Positions 32,190 to 41,576 of a DNA stretch of 64,000 nt are shown here, one piece after another (the stretch's first letter is position 1; each line of letters starts with the position of its first letter). This stretch comes from CAZEBW01 sp964510205 (GTDB taxonomy: Bacteria > Chloroflexota > Anaerolineae > VGOG01), in NCBI GenBank assembly GCA_964510205.1, contig CAZEBW010000003.1:1-64000 (forward strand), in the 5' to 3' direction. The position numbers were made by a program, and so were the translations under genes. The notes below the pieces were generated by a model. The model made no database searches. It had not been told where the DNA came from and worked only from the letters and a program-made list of their open reading frames with translations.

Positions 32190-32934
32190 GGGCGAAACCT
32201 CCTTCGACGAGGTATTGATAGCTTCTCTCCACCGCTTCCAGCATGTCGGCGGCGCAGTGGTCCAACTCGACGATCAGCCATGCCGCTGCCCCCTCGGCGG
32301 CCTGGAAGATGGCGGGGAAATCCAGCACGCCATCGCCGACGGCGACGTGCGGCTCACCCTGGATGGCTGGGCCATCTTTGAGGTGCAGCAGTGGGGCGCG
32401 CGGGCCGAGTTGGCTCGCCACTTTGGCCGGGTCCACGCCCGCCGTCTCGATCCAGTACGTGTCCAGCTCGAAGAACACGCCTGGGTCGAGGCGCTCCAGC
32501 ATCACCTGGTAGACGTAGCGGCCTTCGACCTGGAGAAACTCCCACCAGTGGTTGTGAATCCCAAACGCCAGGCCGTTTTCGGCCGCCACGGCATGGGCTT
32601 CGTTGAACAGGTCACACGTCTGCTGGATGAGGTCCATCGTCTCGAAGCTCTCTGGCCCTTTCCCGGACACAATGCGCTGGCAGCCCATGGCGGCCATGAA
32701 GTCCAGCACCCTGGTTTCGTCTTTGCCGACTGGCAGGGGCGTGTGCGCGGAGGGCGCCTCAAGCCCCAGCTCTTTGAAGAGCCTGGCAGCCTCGGCGGTT
32801 GTCGTGCCGGGAAGATGGAAGATGGGTTCTACGCCGACGTAGCCGATATCGGCGACTTTTTTCATCACCCCAACAAAATCCTGGGCCAGGGCTTCGCGCA
32901 AGGTGTACAGTTGTAGGGCAATGGGAATGGTCAT
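32173..32934 (-). CDS. Xylose isomerase-like TIM-barrel sugar epimerase
   Basis: A 253-aa member of the AP-endonuclease-2/xylose isomerase-like superfamily: IALQLYTLREAL at the start, EPIFHLPG, GIHNHWWEF (metal-ligand region), FELDTYWIETAG and HLKDG. Such proteins epimerise or isomerise sugars, often beside Gfo/Idh/MocA genes as here. The start ATG 32934 has GAGGAGG 6 nt upstream; the longer frame to 33057 reads an inverted-repeat element. Its TAA stop lies inside the AGTTAAA duplicated by the element downstream. Confidence 0.88.
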   Translation of the reverse strand: MTIPIALQLYTLREALAQDFVGVMKKVADIGYVGVEPIFHLPGTTTAEAARLFKELGLEAPSAHTPLPVGKDETRVLDFMAAMGCQRIVSGKGPESFETMDLIQQTCDLFNEAHAVAAENGLAFGIHNHWWEFLQVEGRYVYQVMLERLDPGVFFELDTYWIETAGVDPAKVASQLGPRAPLLHLKDGPAIQGEPHVAVGDGVLDFPAIFQAAEGAAAWLIVELDHCAADMLEAVERSYQYLVEGGFARGNKS

Positions 32935-32958
32935 GAACATCCTCCTCAATTTTGATTT

Positions 32959-33044
32959 GAGTGTGGCCAAAATCTGTTGTAGTAGCGACTTCAGTCGCTT
33001 GGAACGACTAAAGTCGTCACTACCACAGGTTTTAGCCACGCCCT
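32959..33044. mobile_element. GTGGCTAAAA inverted-repeat element, copy 2
   Basis: An 86-bp element with ends GTGTGGCCAAAATCTG and CAGGTTTTAGCCACGCCC and the core GTAGCGACTTCAGTCGC / GACTAAAGTCGTCACTAC. TTTTGATTT flanks it at 32950-32958 and 33045-33053. It lies 24 nt before the isomerase start codon. Confidence 0.85.
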
Positions 33045-33084
33045 TTTTGATTTCCACACTGATTGCTGATTTCCTGATTCCTGA

Positions 33085-33735
33085 TCATTGATACTCAACC
33101 GTCGCTCGCTGGTCGTAAGCGGGCAGTTGGGTCAAGTTACGGACGAAGATCACCCCCACGCCGCCGATGCCCAGCACCTCCGCTTCCAGCGAAACGTAGC
33201 CGACGCTCCTCAGCAGCCAGAAGACGGGCGCCATCAGCACGGTCATGAGCATCACCGCCCGCGGGCTTCGTCGTGAGCGCTCAGCCGAACGGCTGTTGCG
33301 CAGCACGAGGTAGCCAATTCCCCACAGCGCCGCGGCGATGGGCAACACCAGCGGCTGCTGCCACAGGAACAGTCCCGACAGCGTGCTCAGCCCCATCCCC
33401 CCGGCGAATCCGAAGCGAGTCCTTCCGCCGTAAGCTGACCAGCAGTGACCGACCACCGCGCCCACGCCAGCGGCCGGCAGGGCCCACGAAGTCCCCGTCA
33501 ACCTCACCGCCAGCCAGGCGGCCAGCACTCCCTTGCCGGCGTCCACCAGCGCGGTGAACGCGCCCCAGGCGAGGCCAGCCTGGCGGGACACGTTGAGCCC
33601 GCCGGTGTGACCGCTGCCAGTGGAGCGCAGGTCTGGCTTGTTGAGCAGTCGGGTTACCAGCACGCCGGTGGGAAAGGAGCCGACGAGGTAGCCAAACATC
33701 GCAGCGAGCAGCAAACGAATGATCAACATCAACAC
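33085..33735 (-). CDS. PlsY-like glycerol-3-phosphate acyltransferase
   Basis: A 216-aa polytopic membrane protein with the PlsY layout. Motif 1 appears as GSFPTGVLVTRL and GSGHTGGLNVSR; standard PlsY has GSGNIGATN, so the phosphate-binding loop is altered. Motif 2 is near VDAGKGVLAAWLA and GVGAVVGHCWS. It would acylate glycerol-3-phosphate from acyl-phosphate, but the divergence allows another role. It overlaps the DagK-like gene upstream by 7 nt, which supports lipid metabolism. Confidence 0.82.
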   Translation of the reverse strand: MLMLIIRLLLAAMFGYLVGSFPTGVLVTRLLNKPDLRSTGSGHTGGLNVSRQAGLAWGAFTALVDAGKGVLAAWLAVRLTGTSWALPAAGVGAVVGHCWSAYGGRTRFGFAGGMGLSTLSGLFLWQQPLVLPIAAALWGIGYLVLRNSRSAERSRRSPRAVMLMTVLMAPVFWLLRSVGYVSLEAEVLGIGGVGVIFVRNLTQLPAYDQRATVEYQ

Positions 33736-34664
33736 ACCACCCGTAGACGGCGCGGCAGCGCGCTGACCTCCAGCCGATGGGCGTCGGTGCGCATGATCTC
33801 CCCGTCCACGTGCACCGGCAAGCCCTGCTGCGAGGCGATGACGATGCGGGCCGTCCGATCCACCGTCACCGTCGGCTGAGTGGCGTGGGTGCCTTTGATG
33901 AAATAGGGAATCAGGCGGAAGATGCCCAGTTGGCTCACCTGACGGGCCAGGGTCACGTCCAGCAGGCCGTCGTCCTGCACCGCCTGCGGAGCGATCAGGA
34001 ACATGCCCCCCGTGCGGCGGCCGTTGGCCACCGAGACCATCAGCAGCGGCAACTCCGTCTCTTTCCCGTCGTAACGCACTGTCACCAGCGGAGCTTTGTA
34101 ATACAGGAAGATGGTCCTCAGCACCGCCACCAGGAAGACCAGCGGTCCGCGCAGGTAGCGCAGCTTATAGCTTTCCACGGTGGTGGCGGAGTCGAAGCCC
34201 GCGCCGAAGTTGTTGCCGAAATAGCGCACGTTCCCCAGTTCGTCCTCCACGCGGCCAACGTCCACCACCCGCGTCTGCCCGGCGGCCAGCACGCGGCAGG
34301 CGGCGGCCACGTCGCCGATGGGAACGCCCATGCACCAGGCGAAGTCGTTGCCCGTGCCGATGGGGATGAGGCCCAGGGCTGCGCCAGCAGGTTCTCCGAC
34401 CTCCCAGGCCGCTGTGCCCAGGCTGGCCTCGACGATGCCGTTGAGCACCTCATTGGCCGTGCCATCGCCGCCCACAGCAGCGACGATGTTCCATCCCTCC
34501 CGCACCGCCTGCGCGGCCTGGGCCACTGCCGAGAGCTGCTCCGTCGTCTGGACGATGTCGAACGTCGCTTGCGCCTCCGTCAGCGCGTGGCGGATGACCT
34601 CCGCCGTCTGCTGGCCAGCTCCCCGCCCGGAGACGGGGTTGAGAATGACTTTGATGGTGGACAT
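33729..34664 (-). CDS. Diacylglycerol/lipid kinase, DagK/YegS family
   Basis: A 311-aa kinase with the DAGK catalytic domain: VILNPVSGRG at the start, the nucleotide-binding VAAVGGDGTANEVLNG (about 60-75), and LGLIPIGTGNDFAW. The C-terminal beta-sandwich carries the NGRRTGGMFLIAPQAVQDDG block. It probably phosphorylates diacylglycerol or a related lipid. It starts 1 nt after the mutS stop and overlaps the PlsY-like gene, so mutS, dagK and plsY-like may be one transcript. Confidence 0.93.
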   Translation of the reverse strand: MSTIKVILNPVSGRGAGQQTAEVIRHALTEAQATFDIVQTTEQLSAVAQAAQAVREGWNIVAAVGGDGTANEVLNGIVEASLGTAAWEVGEPAGAALGLIPIGTGNDFAWCMGVPIGDVAAACRVLAAGQTRVVDVGRVEDELGNVRYFGNNFGAGFDSATTVESYKLRYLRGPLVFLVAVLRTIFLYYKAPLVTVRYDGKETELPLLMVSVANGRRTGGMFLIAPQAVQDDGLLDVTLARQVSQLGIFRLIPYFIKGTHATQPTVTVDRTARIVIASQQGLPVHVDGEIMRTDAHRLEVSALPRRLRVVC

Positions 34665-34665
34665 T

Positions 34666-37260
34666 TCAATCCCCCTCTACGTCCCGCTGCAACTCGTACA
34701 ACTTGTTGAGCGCCTCCAGCGGGGTCATGGACTCCAGGTCCAGCTTCTTCAGCTCCTCGACGATGGGGCTGGTCTCGGGGAAGAGGGCGAGCTGACGGGT
34801 TTCGGCGATGCGCTTGGGCTTGATGGGCGCTCGATGGGAGTCGCGCTCTAACTCCTCCAGGATTTCCTCGGCGCGGCGGATGACGGTCTTGGGCAGGCCG
34901 GCCAACTGCGCCACGTGGATGCCGTAGCTGCGGTCAGCGCCGCCGGGGACGATTTTGTGCAGGAAGATCACGTCGTCGCCCTCCCCAGCCACGGCCACGT
35001 TGTAGTTGCGCACCCTGGGCAGGACGCTGGCCAGCTCGGTCAACTCGTGGTAGTGGGTGGCGTACAGGGTCTTGGCCCGCAGACGGGGGTGGTTGTGGAT
35101 GTACTCCACTACCGCCCAGGCGATGGACATGCCGTCGTAGGTGCTGGTGCCCCGCCCGATCTCGTCCAAAATGAGCAGGCTGCGGTTGGTGGCGTGGTGG
35201 AGGATGTTGGCCATCTCGATCATCTCCACCATAAAAGTAGACTGGCCGGCCCAGATCTCGTCCTGAGCGCCGATGCGGGTGAAGATGCGGTCCACCAGCC
35301 CCATGCGGGCCTCGTCGGCGGGGACGAAGGAACCGATTTGAGCCATGAGGACGGTGAGGGCCACCTGGCGGAGATACGTGCTCTTGCCGCTCATGTTCGG
35401 GCCGGTGATGATCAGGATCTCCTCCTCCTGGGAGAGGCGGGCGTCGTTGGGCACGAAGGGCTCATCACGCTGGGTGAGTTCCACCACCGGATGGCGGCCG
35501 GCCGTGATTTCGATCTCGTCGCCATCAGTCAGGACGGGGCGGACGTATCGGTTGCGGATGGCTACCTCGGCCAGGGCGGCGTAGGTGTCCAGGTGGGCCA
35601 GGGCGCGGGCGGTGGAGAGCAGCCGTTCGGCCGCGGCGGCCACCTGATCGCAGACCTGGCGGAACAGACGGGCCTCGATGTCCAGGATGCGCTCTTGGGC
35701 GTTCAGGATCAGCGATTCGTACTCCTTGAGCTGCGGAATGATGTAGCGCTCGGAGTTCACCAGCGTCTGCTTGCGGATGTACTCCTCGGGCACGGCCTCC
35801 AGGTTGGCTTTGGTCACCTCGATGTAGTAGCCGAAGACCTTGTTGTAGCCCACTTTCAGGGATTTGATGCCCGTGCGCTTCCGCTCGGTCCGCTCCAGGT
35901 TAGCCACCCAGTTCTTGGCGTCTTTGGAGGCGGCCACAACGCTGTCTAGCTCCGCCGAGAAGCCGGCCTGGATCACCCCACCGCTGGCCAGCGTGGCGGG
36001 CGGGTCGTCCACGATGGCCTCGCCGATGAGGGAAGCCACCTCCTCACAGGGATCTAATTGAGGGACTAGGGACAAGAGGCTAGGGACAAGGCCCTGATCC
36101 CTTGTCCCTTCTCTCGACAGCGCCTCCCGAATCTGCGGCGCCTTCTCCAGGCTGTTGCGAATTCCTACCAGATCCCTGGGCACGGCGATGCGCTGCACCA
36201 CGCGATTGGTTAGCCTCTCCAAATCGGCCAGCTCTTTGAGCAGGGCCATCACCTGCGTTCGAGTGGGCGTGTCCTGGTAGAGGGCCTCCACCGCGTCCAG
36301 CCGCTGGTTCAGCTTATCCACGTCCAGCAGCGGCTGGTTGAGCCACTGGCGGAGCAGGCGACCGCCCATGGCCGTGACCGTGGCGTCCAGCATGCCCAGC
36401 AGTGATCCTTTGACCGCGCCGCTGCGGATGGTGCGGCTCAACTCCAGGCTTCGCCGCGTGGAGGCGTCGAGGGTCATAAACTCGCTGGTGGAATAGGTGC
36501 GCAGATCGCTCAGTTGGGCCAGGGCCGCTTTCTGGGTCTCCTGCAGGTACTGGACGATGGCCCCGGCGGCGCGCACGGCCAGGGGCATCCCCTCGCAGCC
36601 GTAGCCAGCCAGCGAGGCCACCTCGAAGTGATCGAGGAGCGCCCGGCGGGCGTTGCCCAGCTCGAAGCGCCAGCTCTCGTAGGGCGAGAAGTGGGTTTCG
36701 GTGTTCTGTATCTCGAACTCTGGATCCTGGATCAGGCACTCGGCTGGACGCAGCCTCTCCAGTTCCTCCACCACCGCTTGTTGGAAATCGTCGCCCGAGA
36801 GTTGGGTGGTGGCGAATTCGCCGGTGGTAATGTCGGCGTAGGCGATGCCCGCCCTGCGGTCTTCGATCACCAGGGCAGCCAGGTAGTTGTTGCGCTTGTC
36901 CTCCAGCAGGGTCGGCTCCACCACCGTGCCCGGCGTAACCACCCGCGTCACCTCGCGGGGCATCAATCCCTTCACGGGCTGGTCGCCCATCTGCTCCACG
37001 ATGGCCACCTTGTGCCCCGCCTTGATGAGCTTGGCGATGTAGCCCTCCACGGCGTGATAGGGCACCCCGGCCAAAGGCACCCGTTGATCCTTCCCCACGG
37101 GCCTTGAGGTGAGGACGATGTCGCAGACCTGGGCCACGATCTTGGCGTCCTCATCGAAGCTCTCGTAGAAATCGCCCAGGCGGAAGAGGACGATGGCGTC
37201 GGGGTACTGCTTCTTGATCTGCAAGTATTGGCGGCGCATGGGGGTTGGTTTCTTGGCCAT
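34666..37260 (-). CDS. mutS: DNA mismatch repair protein MutS
   Basis: An 864-aa mismatch-recognition ATPase. The N-terminal domain has the mismatch wedge FRLGDFYESF (Phe-x-Glu). The C-terminal ATPase has Walker A TGPNMSGKST, Walker B LLILDEIGRGTST and the ATYATHYHEL-type His loop. The start ATG 37260 begins the family sequence MAKKPTPMRRQYLQIKKQYP; the frame upstream to 37461 is not family-like. A repeat insertion (36060-36118) adds about 20 residues (TRDQGLVPSLLSLVP) in the core/lever domain. Confidence 0.97.
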   Translation of the reverse strand: MAKKPTPMRRQYLQIKKQYPDAIVLFRLGDFYESFDEDAKIVAQVCDIVLTSRPVGKDQRVPLAGVPYHAVEGYIAKLIKAGHKVAIVEQMGDQPVKGLMPREVTRVVTPGTVVEPTLLEDKRNNYLAALVIEDRRAGIAYADITTGEFATTQLSGDDFQQAVVEELERLRPAECLIQDPEFEIQNTETHFSPYESWRFELGNARRALLDHFEVASLAGYGCEGMPLAVRAAGAIVQYLQETQKAALAQLSDLRTYSTSEFMTLDASTRRSLELSRTIRSGAVKGSLLGMLDATVTAMGGRLLRQWLNQPLLDVDKLNQRLDAVEALYQDTPTRTQVMALLKELADLERLTNRVVQRIAVPRDLVGIRNSLEKAPQIREALSREGTRDQGLVPSLLSLVPQLDPCEEVASLIGEAIVDDPPATLASGGVIQAGFSAELDSVVAASKDAKNWVANLERTERKRTGIKSLKVGYNKVFGYYIEVTKANLEAVPEEYIRKQTLVNSERYIIPQLKEYESLILNAQERILDIEARLFRQVCDQVAAAAERLLSTARALAHLDTYAALAEVAIRNRYVRPVLTDGDEIEITAGRHPVVELTQRDEPFVPNDARLSQEEEILIITGPNMSGKSTYLRQVALTVLMAQIGSFVPADEARMGLVDRIFTRIGAQDEIWAGQSTFMVEMIEMANILHHATNRSLLILDEIGRGTSTYDGMSIAWAVVEYIHNHPRLRAKTLYATHYHELTELASVLPRVRNYNVAVAGEGDDVIFLHKIVPGGADRSYGIHVAQLAGLPKTVIRRAEEILEELERDSHRAPIKPKRIAETRQLALFPETSPIVEELKKLDLESMTPLEALNKLYELQRDVEGD
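36060..36118. repeat. In-frame CTAGGGACAAG repeat inside mutS
   Basis: GACTAGGGACAAGAGGC and TAGGGACAAGGCC are followed by the complement GATCCCTTGTCCCTTC, a palindrome of about 58 nt that is read in frame as part of MutS. Confidence 0.75.
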
Positions 37261-37512
37261 TGATTTCTCTCTTCTCGTCGTCAGAGTTTGCTCCTGCTGG
37301 ATCTGGCGATCCAGCAGGGTGGCGGCGGCAGGCAAGCGTGGAGGAGGACTTCCCGCCTTGCACGCAGTCCGCCGTGAGCAACTGTGATTTGGGTGTGTTT
37401 CAAATAAGTTGGCTGGTATTGTTGGTCGGAATGGCATTCCGACGAGTTGACGGATTACCAATCCGTCCTACAACCGAGATGAAACACCCCCCTGTGATTT
37501 GCGGAGATTATC

Positions 37513-39462
37513 TCACACGTCTTCCAACAAACTCGTCACCCATCCGATGTCTAGCTCGTGCAGCTTGGCCGGGCGAGGCACGCCGGTGTCGGGGTCCCAG
37601 CCCATCATCTCGTAGTACAGCGGCAGGGCGGCTTCCACAGCGGCGGGGTCTATCGGTGCGCCGGGGCCGAGGGGCTCGGCCATGCGGGGCGGCAGGCGGT
37701 CGTCGGCGGGGGTGAACCCCTGCCGCACGTTGAAGGCGCGAGCCAGGGTCACCAGCCGCTCGGCGGCCTTCCACAGCTCCCAGGCGGTGGTATCCCAACC
37801 CGTCACCGCCCGCACCGCTTCCACCACCTGATGGTTGCCATAGGGCAGGAAATTGCACAGGCACAGGCAGTTGTTCAAATGCTGGCGCAGACCGCCATAG
37901 AGGATAGCCCGCACCTTCTCCGGGCCGAGGGAGGTGGGCGGCATGGGCTCCAGCACGCCTAGGTTGCGGACGCTGTCCATGCCGGCCTCGTGCTCGTAGT
38001 TGCTGTCGAACGCGCTGTGACAGTGATCGGCGCCGGTGTAGGAGACGGCGTAGCCCAGCCCCAGGCCGTGCTGGATGCGAGGGTCGTGATAGGGCAGCTC
38101 CTGCCCCTTAACGTGCACGGCCAATCGCTCCGCGCCGCCGCCGCCCCTCAGTCCCCCCCAACCTTGGGAGGGAAGTTTCGCATTTCCGCCGCCAATGTGC
38201 TCAGCCGCCCGTTTGCTCCCCTCCGCCAGCAGGTCGCCGATGCCCTGGCGAGCGGCGATTAGTTCCAGCAGTTGCAGCACGGCCTCCGCATTGCCAAAGC
38301 GCAGCTCCAGCCCGCCGCTGTCCTCCAGCGTCAGCAGCCCTTTCTCAAAGCACTCCATGGCGAAGGCGATGGCGCCTCCGGCGGAGATGCTGTCCAGTCC
38401 CAGGGCGTTGCACCGCTCGCTGGCCTTGGTCACGGCGTAGACGTCGGCCACGCCGCAGTTGGCGCCCAGGCTGACGGCGGTCTCGTACTCCGGGCCGCCG
38501 TAGGCCGGATCCACCGCGTACGGCTGCTCTAGGTCAGCCACTTTTTTGCAGCCCACGGCGCAGGCGTAGCAGCTCTCCATGCGGACCACCACGTGCTCGG
38601 CCAGGCCCTCGCGTCCCAGGACGTCGGCCCCGTCCAGGTGGCCGTCGCGGAAATTGTGCACCGGCAATGCCCCGTCGCGGTTGTAGGGCATCATGCTGAC
38701 GCCGGTGCCCAGGTCGGGAAACTTGCCCATCAGGTCTCGGTAGTTGTCTCGCATCCAGCGGGCCAGCGCGCCGACTTGAGCGGAATCGGCCAGGGGGACT
38801 TTACCAGTGCCCCGCACGGCCACTGCTTTCAGTTTCTTGGATCCCATCACCGCGCCCAGGCCGGTGCGTCCAGCGGCGTGCTTCAGGTCGGCCACGATGT
38901 TGGCGTAGCGGACCAGTTTCTCGCCGGCCGGCCCGCAGAGGGCCACGCGGGCTCGCGGCTCGCCCAGTTCCTCTCGGATGGCGGTGTGGGTCGGCTTGTT
39001 CTCCAGCCCCCACAGGTGGGCGGCGTCCCGCAGCTCTGCCTGGCCGCCGTGCCCTGAGGCCGCTTCGCTTACAGTCGAAGCGTCGTGCACCCAGAGGTAG
39101 ACGGGCGATGCCGCCTGCCCCTCGACGATGATGGCGTCGAAGCCCGCGGCCTTCAATTCCGCCCCCCAGAAGCCGCCCACTTCTGATTCGCCCATCGCGC
39201 CGGTGAGGGGCGAGCGTGCGCCGATGGCGTTGCGTCCGCTGCCGGCCAGGGGCGCGCCGGTGAGCGGCCCGCAGGCGAAGATCAGGCGGTTCTCCGGCCC
39301 CAGGGGATCGGTGTGGGGAGGCGCCTCTTTCAGCAGGTAGTAGGCCACAAATCCCGCCCCGCCCAGGTAGCGGCGGTAGAAAACGTCGTCGGGCGTCTCG
39401 ACGGTGATCTCTCCATTGGTCAGATTGACGCGCAGGATGCGGCGATGGTATCCGAAAGACAT
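37513..39462 (-). CDS. aor: Aldehyde ferredoxin oxidoreductase, tungstopterin type
   Basis: A 649-aa AOR-family enzyme that oxidises aldehydes to acids with ferredoxin, usually with W-bispterin. Seen: RNAIGARSPLTGAMGESEVGG (pterin region, about 85), the 4Fe-4S set CYACAVGC near 290 with a fourth Cys in NNCLCLCNF, and DSISAGG. The start ATG 39462 has GAGGAG 6 nt upstream. Two repeat-derived insertions are read in frame (TVSEAASGHGG at 39050-39080, LPSQGWGGLRGGGG near 38140-38175). No MoaD/ThiS gene was seen nearby. A link with BMC aldehyde chemistry is only a guess. Confidence 0.95.
   Translation of the reverse strand: MSFGYHRRILRVNLTNGEITVETPDDVFYRRYLGGAGFVAYYLLKEAPPHTDPLGPENRLIFACGPLTGAPLAGSGRNAIGARSPLTGAMGESEVGGFWGAELKAAGFDAIIVEGQAASPVYLWVHDASTVSEAASGHGGQAELRDAAHLWGLENKPTHTAIREELGEPRARVALCGPAGEKLVRYANIVADLKHAAGRTGLGAVMGSKKLKAVAVRGTGKVPLADSAQVGALARWMRDNYRDLMGKFPDLGTGVSMMPYNRDGALPVHNFRDGHLDGADVLGREGLAEHVVVRMESCYACAVGCKKVADLEQPYAVDPAYGGPEYETAVSLGANCGVADVYAVTKASERCNALGLDSISAGGAIAFAMECFEKGLLTLEDSGGLELRFGNAEAVLQLLELIAARQGIGDLLAEGSKRAAEHIGGGNAKLPSQGWGGLRGGGGAERLAVHVKGQELPYHDPRIQHGLGLGYAVSYTGADHCHSAFDSNYEHEAGMDSVRNLGVLEPMPPTSLGPEKVRAILYGGLRQHLNNCLCLCNFLPYGNHQVVEAVRAVTGWDTTAWELWKAAERLVTLARAFNVRQGFTPADDRLPPRMAEPLGPGAPIDPAAVEAALPLYYEMMGWDPDTGVPRPAKLHELDIGWVTSLLEDV
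39050..39080. repeat. 31-bp repeat inside aor, shared with M20 gene
   Basis: CCTGAGGCCGCTTCGCTTAC followed by AGTCGAAG, read on the coding strand as TVSEAASGH. It recurs at 45026-45056 inside the M20 hydrolase in the same frame, with one mismatch. Confidence 0.85.
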
Positions 39463-39491
39463 CTTGCTCTCCTCTCTTTCTCGTCTCAGTT

Positions 39492-40202
39492 TCACCTCGA
39501 CAGGACTTCTCTTTGCACCTCGAATAGCTCTCGGATGCCTCTCTCCGCCAAATCCAGCAACTCGTGCATAACCTGGCGGGCGAAGGTTTGGCCCTCGGCG
39601 GCGCCTTGCACTTCCACGTATTCTCCCTCGGCGGTCATGACCACGTTGAAGTCCACCTCGGCCACGGAATCCTCATCGTAGCAGAGGTCGAGCACCGCTT
39701 GGCCGTTCACTACGCCCACGCTGACGGCGGCCACGGGCGTGGTCAGGACGTCGGGGGGAAGCAGGCCGCCTCGGATGAGCTTGTCCAGGGCGATGGCCAG
39801 GGCCACGTAGCCGCCCGTAACCGAAGCCGTGCGGGTGCCGCCGTCGGCCTGGATGACGTCGCAGTCTACGATCAGGGTGCGCTGGCCCAGCTTTTCCAAG
39901 TTGACGGCGGCACGCAGGCTGCGGCCGATGAAACGGCGGATCTCCTGGGTGCGCCCGCGGAGACCACGGGTCTCGCGGGGGGTGCGCTCGTGGGTGGAGC
40001 GGGGCAGCAGGGCGTATTCGGCCGTGATCCAGCCCTGGCCTTGACCAAAGAGCCAACCGGGCACCCTCTCCTCCACGGTTGCGTTGCAGATGACGCGCGT
40101 GGCGCCCATTTCGATCAGCACCGAGCCTTCGGGGTACTGCACGTAGTGCGGCGTGATGGTCACCGGCCTCAGTTCGTCGTTGTTCCGCCCGTCAATCCGC
40201 AT
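39492..40202 (-). CDS. rph: Ribonuclease PH
   Basis: A 236-aa phosphorolytic 3'-5' exoribonuclease that trims tRNA 3' ends. It has the typical start (R)IDGRNNDELRPVTITP, the RNA-binding STHERTPRETRGLRGRTQEIRRFIGRSLR and the active-site DCDVIQADGGTRTAS. The length is normal. It stops 30 nt before the aor start on the same strand. Confidence 0.97.
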   Translation of the reverse strand: MRIDGRNNDELRPVTITPHYVQYPEGSVLIEMGATRVICNATVEERVPGWLFGQGQGWITAEYALLPRSTHERTPRETRGLRGRTQEIRRFIGRSLRAAVNLEKLGQRTLIVDCDVIQADGGTRTASVTGGYVALAIALDKLIRGGLLPPDVLTTPVAAVSVGVVNGQAVLDLCYDEDSVAEVDFNVVMTAEGEYVEVQGAAEGQTFARQVMHELLDLAERGIRELFEVQREVLSR

Positions 40203-40241
40203 CGGTCACTCCTCACTAGGCACTGATTTCATGCGCCCACA

Positions 40242-41507
40242 TCATTTCCCCACCTCGGAGTTCTGTTTCCTGATCACGTTTGCCAGGATCCTCACCCCCT
40301 TGGCCATCTGTTCCTCGGAGAGGAAGCTGAACGGGAGGCGTAGGTTGCGCTGGCCGCCTCCTTCCGAGGTTGCGGCGAAGAAGCGCGCCCCCGGCGTGAA
40401 GACCACCCTCCGCTCGGGTGTAAGGGGAGCGGCACTCGTAAGCGGAGCGGCACTCGTAAGCGAAGCGGCATTGGCCAGCACCACTTCGGCGTCCAGCGGC
40501 TGGGGCAGGGTCAGCCAGGCGAAAAAGCCGCCGGCCGGGCGGGTCCAGCGCACGCCGTGGGGCATTTCCCGCTCCAGGGCCGCCAGCAGCGCGTCGCGCC
40601 GGGCGCGGTAGCGGGCCACCAACCGCGCGATGTGCGGCTCCAGCCACCCCTCCTGGCAGAAGGCGGCCACCACGTGGGCCACGAAGGGGTTGGCTCCCCC
40701 CTCGTTCCCTTTCAGCCCGCAGCCGACGACGCGCTGGATCACGTCGGCTTCGGCCATGATCCAGCCCAGCCGCAGCCCGGCGGCCAGGATTTTGGAGAAG
40801 CTCCCCAGGCGAATGACGCCTTGTCCATTAGCCAGCTCGAACAGGGAGGGCGGCACCCGCCCCTCGTAGCACAAGTCGCGGTAGACGTCGTCCTCCACCA
40901 CCAGCAGCTCTCGATCAGCGGCCAGTTCCGCCAGCGCTTCTCTGCGCTCCGAGGTCAGGGTGACGCCGGCCGGGTTCTGGAAGGTGGGGATGGTGTACAG
41001 GAAGGCCACCCGCCGTCCGATCAGGCGCAGCGCGTCCAGCCGTTCGGCCAGGACCTCAACCACCAGCCCCTGGTCATCCATCGGCACTTGTCGCAGCTCC
41101 ACGGGATGATCGCGCAGGGTGGCGAGGGCCTCGTGGTAGCTGGGGGCCTCCACCAGCACCACGTCGCTGGGGTGGGTGAACAGGCGGGCCACAGTGTCCA
41201 GCCCCTGGGCCGCGCCGGCGGAGAGCATGATGTGGTCGCGGCTGATGCGCAGCCCCTCGTCCCGCTCCACCTTGCCGATCAGGTAATCGAGCAGAGGCCC
41301 GTATCCCTGTTCGGGACCGTACTGCAGGGCCAGCCGCCCCCGCGACCGCAGCGCGCGCTCAGTGGCGGCCATGATCTTCTCCACCGGCAGGAGGTCGGGG
41401 TCGGGATGGCCGTAGACGAAGGGGATGGCCCCGGTTGGCCCACCGGCCTGGACGCCTGTCAAGGGGTCGAAGGGCAGTTGATCAGCAAGGGCGATGTTAG
41501 GAGGCAT
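40242..41507 (-). CDS. PLP-dependent aminotransferase, class I/II
   Basis: A 421-aa fold-type I aminotransferase of the 2-aminoadipate/MocR-like group. PLP-binding Lys lies in GSFSKILAAGLRLGW, the Asp region in VVEDDVYRDLCYEG, and the substrate Arg near RLPFSF. An 18-bp tandem repeat (40427-40474) puts LTSAAP units in a surface stretch near residue 350. The amino acid substrate is not known; LysN-like (2-aminoadipate) or branched-chain activity fits best. Confidence 0.9.
   Translation of the reverse strand: MPPNIALADQLPFDPLTGVQAGGPTGAIPFVYGHPDPDLLPVEKIMAATERALRSRGRLALQYGPEQGYGPLLDYLIGKVERDEGLRISRDHIMLSAGAAQGLDTVARLFTHPSDVVLVEAPSYHEALATLRDHPVELRQVPMDDQGLVVEVLAERLDALRLIGRRVAFLYTIPTFQNPAGVTLTSERREALAELAADRELLVVEDDVYRDLCYEGRVPPSLFELANGQGVIRLGSFSKILAAGLRLGWIMAEADVIQRVVGCGLKGNEGGANPFVAHVVAAFCQEGWLEPHIARLVARYRARRDALLAALEREMPHGVRWTRPAGGFFAWLTLPQPLDAEVVLANAASLTSAAPLTSAAPLTPERRVVFTPGARFFAATSEGGGQRNLRLPFSFLSEEQMAKGVRILANVIRKQNSEVGK
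40427..40474. repeat. 18-bp tandem repeat in the aminotransferase gene
   Basis: GCGGCACTCGTAAGCGGA is repeated about 2.5 times and gives LTSAAP units in the protein. Confidence 0.9.
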
Positions 41508-41576
41508 AGGCCATCTCCATGTTTACAGAGCAGAGGAGCAGTGCGCGGCAGATGGCGGACGATGCTTCTTTGGTTT

